From NCBI GenBank assembly GCA_007134725.1, contig SLKF01000076.1, forward strand, positions 1-7,552: a DNA stretch of 7,552 bases, read 5' to 3'. Position 1 is the stretch's first letter, and every line of letters begins with the position of its first letter. The position numbers and the translations under genes were made by a program. Shown piece by piece: positions 5,290-7,552 of this stretch. Under the pieces are notes generated by a model that saw only the letters and a program-made list of their open reading frames with translations, had not been told where the DNA came from and did no database searches. This DNA comes from Clostridiales bacterium (GTDB taxonomy: Bacteria > Bacillota > Clostridia > Peptostreptococcales > T1SED10-28).

Positions 5290-6158
5290 AAACCCGGGAT
5301 ATGCTTCCCATTAAATACAAATCCGCCATGAAACCGGTCTTTCAACAGATCGGCATCGCTGCAGCTCCGGGGATTTTGATGAAAACCCCCGGGGTTGCAA
5401 AAGCCTTTGTGAAGGACCACGGTTATCCGGTGATCGCCAAACCGGATAACGGAGTGGGCGCCTACGGAACATACAAACTCAACAACCATAAGGAATTGAC
5501 CACCTTTTTAGCGCACAAACTTCCCGTAGATTATTTCCTGGAATCTTTTGTTCAGGGGCAATTATGTTCTTTTGACGGCCTTACCGACCGGGAAGGCCAC
5601 ATCGTGTTCAGTTCCGGCCTGATGTATGGGGCCGGTGTTATGGAAGCCGTGAATGAAGATCTGGATATGTTTATTTATATTCCTCGGGAATTGCCGAAGA
5701 AAGTAGTGGAGGCCGGGGAAAAAGTCATCAAAGCCTTTGATTTAAGAGAGCGGTTCTTTCATCTGGAGTTCTTTCTCGTTGAGGGGAAAGAACCCATAGC
5801 TTTGGAGTTGAACGCCCGTCCTCCCGGAGGAATGATTTTGGATATGATCAACTTTGCCAATGATATCAATGTCTATGAGTTGTATGCCCGCCTCCTGACA
5901 GAAGAGGGGCTGGAAGTGGATCTGGAGCGTCCCTACAATTGCTTCTACCTGGGTCGAAAAGACCACTATCGGTATGTGATGACCCCTGATGAAGTTGCGG
6001 AGCGATACCCTGAAGAAGTGGTGTTCCATGGCCCGGTTGCTCCCGCCTTTACTGCTGCCATGGGGAACTATGCCATTATTATACGGACACCGGATCTGGA
6101 CCGGGGCCATGCCATACAACAAGCGGCCATGGAAACCGGTAGGCCCTCAGGACAATAA
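5139..6158 (+). CDS. Second ATP-grasp ligase, N-terminally truncated
   Basis: This open frame encodes up to 339 residues (TTG 5139; ATG 5148 would give 336). It is a paralogue of the first ATP-grasp: INRIESNNEFWLETDARLRT aligns almost exactly with IDRIESNNEHWLETDARLRT, and the catalytic parts are intact, with KPDNGVGAYG (101-110), LESFVQGQ (134-141), FFHLEFF (206-212) and LELNARPPGG (222-231). It lacks the equivalent of the first 52 residues of its paralogue, that is most of the pre-ATP-grasp domain; residues 1-17 survive in another frame just upstream. No good ribosome binding site precedes TTG 5139 or ATG 5148. Either a shortened enzyme is made at low level, or the gene is a recent pseudogene. 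High retained conservation argues that the damage is recent. It is last in the T-box unit and ends 6 nt before the terminator. Confidence 0.8.
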   Translation: MDSMASYDELLRACSHFTFRYGKINRIESNNEFWLETDARLRTDFNVEGLKTRDMLPIKYKSAMKPVFQQIGIAAAPGILMKTPGVAKAFVKDHGYPVIAKPDNGVGAYGTYKLNNHKELTTFLAHKLPVDYFLESFVQGQLCSFDGLTDREGHIVFSSGLMYGAGVMEAVNEDLDMFIYIPRELPKKVVEAGEKVIKAFDLRERFFHLEFFLVEGKEPIALELNARPPGGMILDMINFANDINVYELYARLLTEEGLEVDLERPYNCFYLGRKDHYRYVMTPDEVAERYPEEVVFHGPVAPAFTAAMGNYAIIIRTPDLDRGHAIQQAAMETGRPSGQ

Positions 6159-6164
6159 AAACAC

Positions 6165-6213
6165 AAACACCGCCCGTCGGTTGCATTGCTGCAACGGTTG
6201 GCGGTGTTTTTTT
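6165..6213 (+). terminator. Strong factor-independent terminator closing the operon
   Basis: AAACACCGCC (6165-6174) pairs with GGCGGTGTTT (6200-6209), and inside it GTTGCA (6180-6185) pairs with TGCAAC (6190-6195). Seven Ts run from 6207 to 6213. It starts 6 nt after the stop of the second ATP-grasp, so it marks the end of the transcript begun at the T-box leader. Confidence 0.93.
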
Positions 6214-6257
6214 GAGCTAACCGCACATTTATCTTCATGCGCAAAGAGTGGAAAAGA

Positions 6258-6284
6258 GAAGGGCGGGAAGTTTAAAAGCCCTTC
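6258..6284. repeat. 7-bp inverted repeat in the intergenic region
   Basis: GAAGGGC (6258-6264) pairs with GCCCTTC (6278-6284) around a 13-nt loop. Read on the minus strand it is followed by TCTTTTCC, a weak T-rich tail, but no minus-strand gene ends here. Purpose unknown. Confidence 0.35.
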
Positions 6285-6326
6285 AAAACACAGAAAATAA
6301 TTTTAAAAAATAAAGGGTTTATTGGT

Positions 6327-6355
6327 TTGCATATAGAAGTAATTGTTTCATAAAG
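6327..6355 (+). promoter_or_regulatory. Possible promoter of the DUF1847 gene
   Basis: TTGCAT (6327-6332) followed after 17 nt by ATAAAG (6350-6355) is a weak sigma-A-like match in an AT-rich stretch. A promoter is expected here because a strong terminator lies upstream, but the exact elements are uncertain. Confidence 0.28.
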
Positions 6356-6380
6356 AATAAAGTATGAAAGGATGATCCTT

Positions 6381-7010
6381 ATGTATAAATGTACACTCTG
6401 CTCTGTCCTAGCTTGTAGCGAAGAAAATCCGGATATAATCCCAAAAAACTGTCCGATGCATGGCGAAACCCTTATGGAAGATTGCTTCTTGGAGTACGAA
6501 AGAGATGATAATAGGAACTTTCACGTAAAATCAACGGAAATCGAAGCTGCGGGGTATGGTCAGTGGCCTAGAATTAGAGAAATCATTGAATTTTCCAAAG
6601 AGATGAACTATAAAAAAATTGGGATAGCTTTTTGTCTCGGACTTCATAAGGAAGCAAAAATTGTGGACCGACTTTTGGAGGAAGCCGGTTTTGAGACGGT
6701 ATCCGTTATCTGTAAGACCGGAGGGATCCCCAAGGAAAGAATCGGCATAAGTGATCAGAAGAAGGTTCGCCCCGGTACATTTGAGACGATATGCAACCCT
6801 ATCGCACAAGCTAAACTATTAAATGAACAACATACGGACTTTAACATCGTGGTCGGTCTGTGTGTCGGGCATGATTCCATATTCTATAAATATTCTGAAG
6901 CAATGGTTACAACCTTAATCGCGAAAGATCGGGTATTAGCCCATAACCCTGCAGGGGCCCTGTACTGCTCGGAAGGTTACTTCAAATCGAAAGTTTCAGA
7001 TTGCAAATAA
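6381..7010 (+). CDS. DUF1847 metal-binding protein
   Basis: This 209-residue protein is recognisable as DUF1847. The N-terminus carries a cysteine cluster (Cys4, Cys7, Cys12, Cys24) of the kind expected to bind zinc or an iron-sulfur centre. Then come the family blocks IGIAFCLGLHKEA (80-92), VICKTGG, TICNPIAQAKLLN, VVGLCVGHDSIFYKYS and VTTLIAKDRVLAHNPAGALY. Several further cysteines sit inside these conserved blocks. The family is common in anaerobic bacteria and archaea and its biochemical role is not established. The start at ATG 6381 is chosen because AAAGGATG (6367-6374) is 6 nt upstream; ATG 6372 lies inside that site. It stands alone, separated by a terminator from the ATP-grasp unit and by a separate promoter from the next gene. 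No signal peptide or membrane segment. Confidence 0.9.
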   Translation: MYKCTLCSVLACSEENPDIIPKNCPMHGETLMEDCFLEYERDDNRNFHVKSTEIEAAGYGQWPRIREIIEFSKEMNYKKIGIAFCLGLHKEAKIVDRLLEEAGFETVSVICKTGGIPKERIGISDQKKVRPGTFETICNPIAQAKLLNEQHTDFNIVVGLCVGHDSIFYKYSEAMVTTLIAKDRVLAHNPAGALYCSEGYFKSKVSDCK

Positions 7011-7131
7011 AGACTGAACTTTGACTTGCTTGGAGAAGGGAAGATTATCCGAAAATCCATACGGAGAAATAGGATTTCCCGCCTGCCGTCTCCATGAACG
7101 GATAGCTTCCTTTGCCCATGATTCATTTACA

Positions 7132-7160
7132 TTGACTAAAAATTCCAAATAGTATATTAT
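7132..7160 (+). promoter_or_regulatory. Sigma-A promoter of the coiled-coil protein gene
   Basis: TTGACT (7132-7137, five of six matches) and TATTAT (7155-7160, five of six) are separated by the optimal 17 nt. Transcription would start near 7167, leaving an untranslated leader of about 90 nt that contains a short inverted repeat (GCTTA-CT-TAAGC, 7189-7200) and the partial repeat at 7221-7229. In 7011-7131 I see no convincing terminator or gene. Confidence 0.75.
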
Positions 7161-7220
7161 CAGAACTAAGAAGAAGTCGTGGAGATATGCTTACTTAAGC
7201 AATGTAAATACTCTTTCAGA

Positions 7221-7229
7221 CAGGAATTA
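7221..7229 (+). repeat. Partial CAGGAATTA repeat, copy 3
   Basis: These nine bases equal the first nine of the elements at 146-161 and 1290-1305; the match ends there. A nine-base match could be chance, but it again lies in a gene's 5' region on the same strand. Confidence 0.3.
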
Positions 7230-7255
7230 AACATTCTTAAGAGTGGAGGTGTCCT

Positions 7256-7552
7256 TTGAAAAATAGAGATGACCATCATACTAAAAATTCTACCTCTACA
7301 GAGAAAAGTGAAAATGAACTAATCCATTTAAAGAACAATTTTGATCGTTTAGTCCAACAGCGAGCCGCAGAGCTTTCGGTTGCCAATAAAGAACTCGCCT
7401 TTCAAAACGAAGAGAAGGATAAACGAGCCGCAGAGCTTGCCATTGCCAATAAAGAGCTTGCTTTTCAAAACGAAGAAAAGGATAAGCGAGCCGCAGAGCT
7501 TGCCATTGCCAATAAAGAGCTTGCTTTTCAAAACGAAGAAAAGGATAAGCGA
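7256..7552 (+). CDS. Repeat coiled-coil protein, probably a sensor or signalling protein (partial)
   Basis: The gene starts with TTG at 7256, with GGAGGTG (7245-7251) 4 nt upstream, and is open to the window edge (99 codons seen). A polar N-terminus of about 35 residues (MKNRDDHHTKNSTSTEKSEN) is followed by a 21-residue repeat of the form RAAELAIANKELAFQNEEKDK, seen three times with a fourth beginning at the last codon. Three heptads per unit, with Leu/Ala/Phe spacing, predict a long coiled coil. This repeat is known from linkers and N-terminal parts of bacterial sensor kinases, PAS proteins and diguanylate cyclases, so a signal-transduction protein is likely; the output domain lies outside the window. 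No signal peptide or membrane helix occurs in the visible part. Confidence 0.82.
   Translation, partial: MKNRDDHHTKNSTSTEKSENELIHLKNNFDRLVQQRAAELSVANKELAFQNEEKDKRAAELAIANKELAFQNEEKDKRAAELAIANKELAFQNEEKDKR
7361..7552 (+). repeat. 63-bp tandem coding repeat
   Basis: Units begin at 7361, 7424 and 7487, with a fourth starting at 7550. Units 2 and 3 are identical over all 63 bases. Unit 1 differs at several positions, including a codon pair giving Ser-Val instead of Ala-Ile. Identity at synonymous sites points to recent tandem duplication or conversion, so copy number probably varies between strains. Confidence 0.95.

Noticed and set aside
5127..5489. Minus-strand open frames opposite the second ATP-grasp (also 5742-6122)
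   Set aside because: They mirror conserved + strand codons and show no family features; the same shadow pattern occurs opposite the first paralogue.
7020..7131. Minus-strand frame reading NESWAKEAIRSWRRQAGN in the gap after the DUF1847 gene
   Set aside because: It looks somewhat protein-like, but has no ribosome binding site, begins inside the + strand promoter region and matches no family I recognise. It might be a gene remnant, but I cannot support it.
7163..7255. c-di-GMP or other riboswitch in the leader of the coiled-coil gene
   Set aside because: The leader is only about 90 nt and lacks the conserved bases of the common classes; only a small inverted repeat is seen.
7361..7552. CRISPR-like array
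   Set aside because: The repeat has no spacers, has a 63-bp period, and is an in-frame heptad-rich coding sequence.

Overview
The window reads as a chromosomal stretch from a low-to-mid-GC Gram-positive anaerobe, most likely a member of the Clostridia. The reasons are strong GGAGG-type ribosome binding sites, a T-box leader RNA, factor-independent terminators with T-tracts, AAA/GAA-rich codon use and a DUF1847 metal-binding protein, a family typical of anaerobes. All confident genes lie on the + strand.

Layout. Positions 1-206 hold a terminator-like hairpin, which may instead be part of a minus-strand membrane protein gene, and a 17-codon ORF with a perfect ribosome binding site. Positions 225-1266 hold an unrecognised protein followed closely by a small FMN-binding split-barrel protein of the pyridoxamine-phosphate-oxidase-like type. 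Positions 1267-1712 form a 446-nt gene-free stretch with a probable promoter and a T-box riboswitch ending in a terminator/antiterminator pair. Positions 1713-6158 are the core: ATP-grasp ligase, esterase-family hydrolase (4-nt overlap), a second larger esterase with C-terminal beta-sandwich-like domains, then a second ATP-grasp paralogous to the first. A strong terminator at 6165-6213 closes this unit. Positions 6381-7010 encode the DUF1847 protein. A clear sigma-A promoter at 7132-7160 drives a gene that starts with TTG at 7256 and runs off the window through identical 63-bp coiled-coil repeats.

How the core may work. The leader is built so that an uncharged tRNA would stop termination and switch on the four-gene unit. 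That ties an ATP-dependent carboxylate-amine (or similar) ligase and two serine hydrolases to starvation for one amino acid. No aminoacyl-tRNA synthetase, known amino-acid biosynthesis enzyme or transporter is present, so the substrate is unknown. A ligase plus hydrolases suggests making and cleaving an amino-acid conjugate; this is inference. The second ATP-grasp has lost about 106 nt near its 5' end, which throws its N-terminus out of frame. The second hydrolase appears to use a non-standard or poorly placed start codon. The distal half of the unit may therefore be decaying or expressed at a low level.
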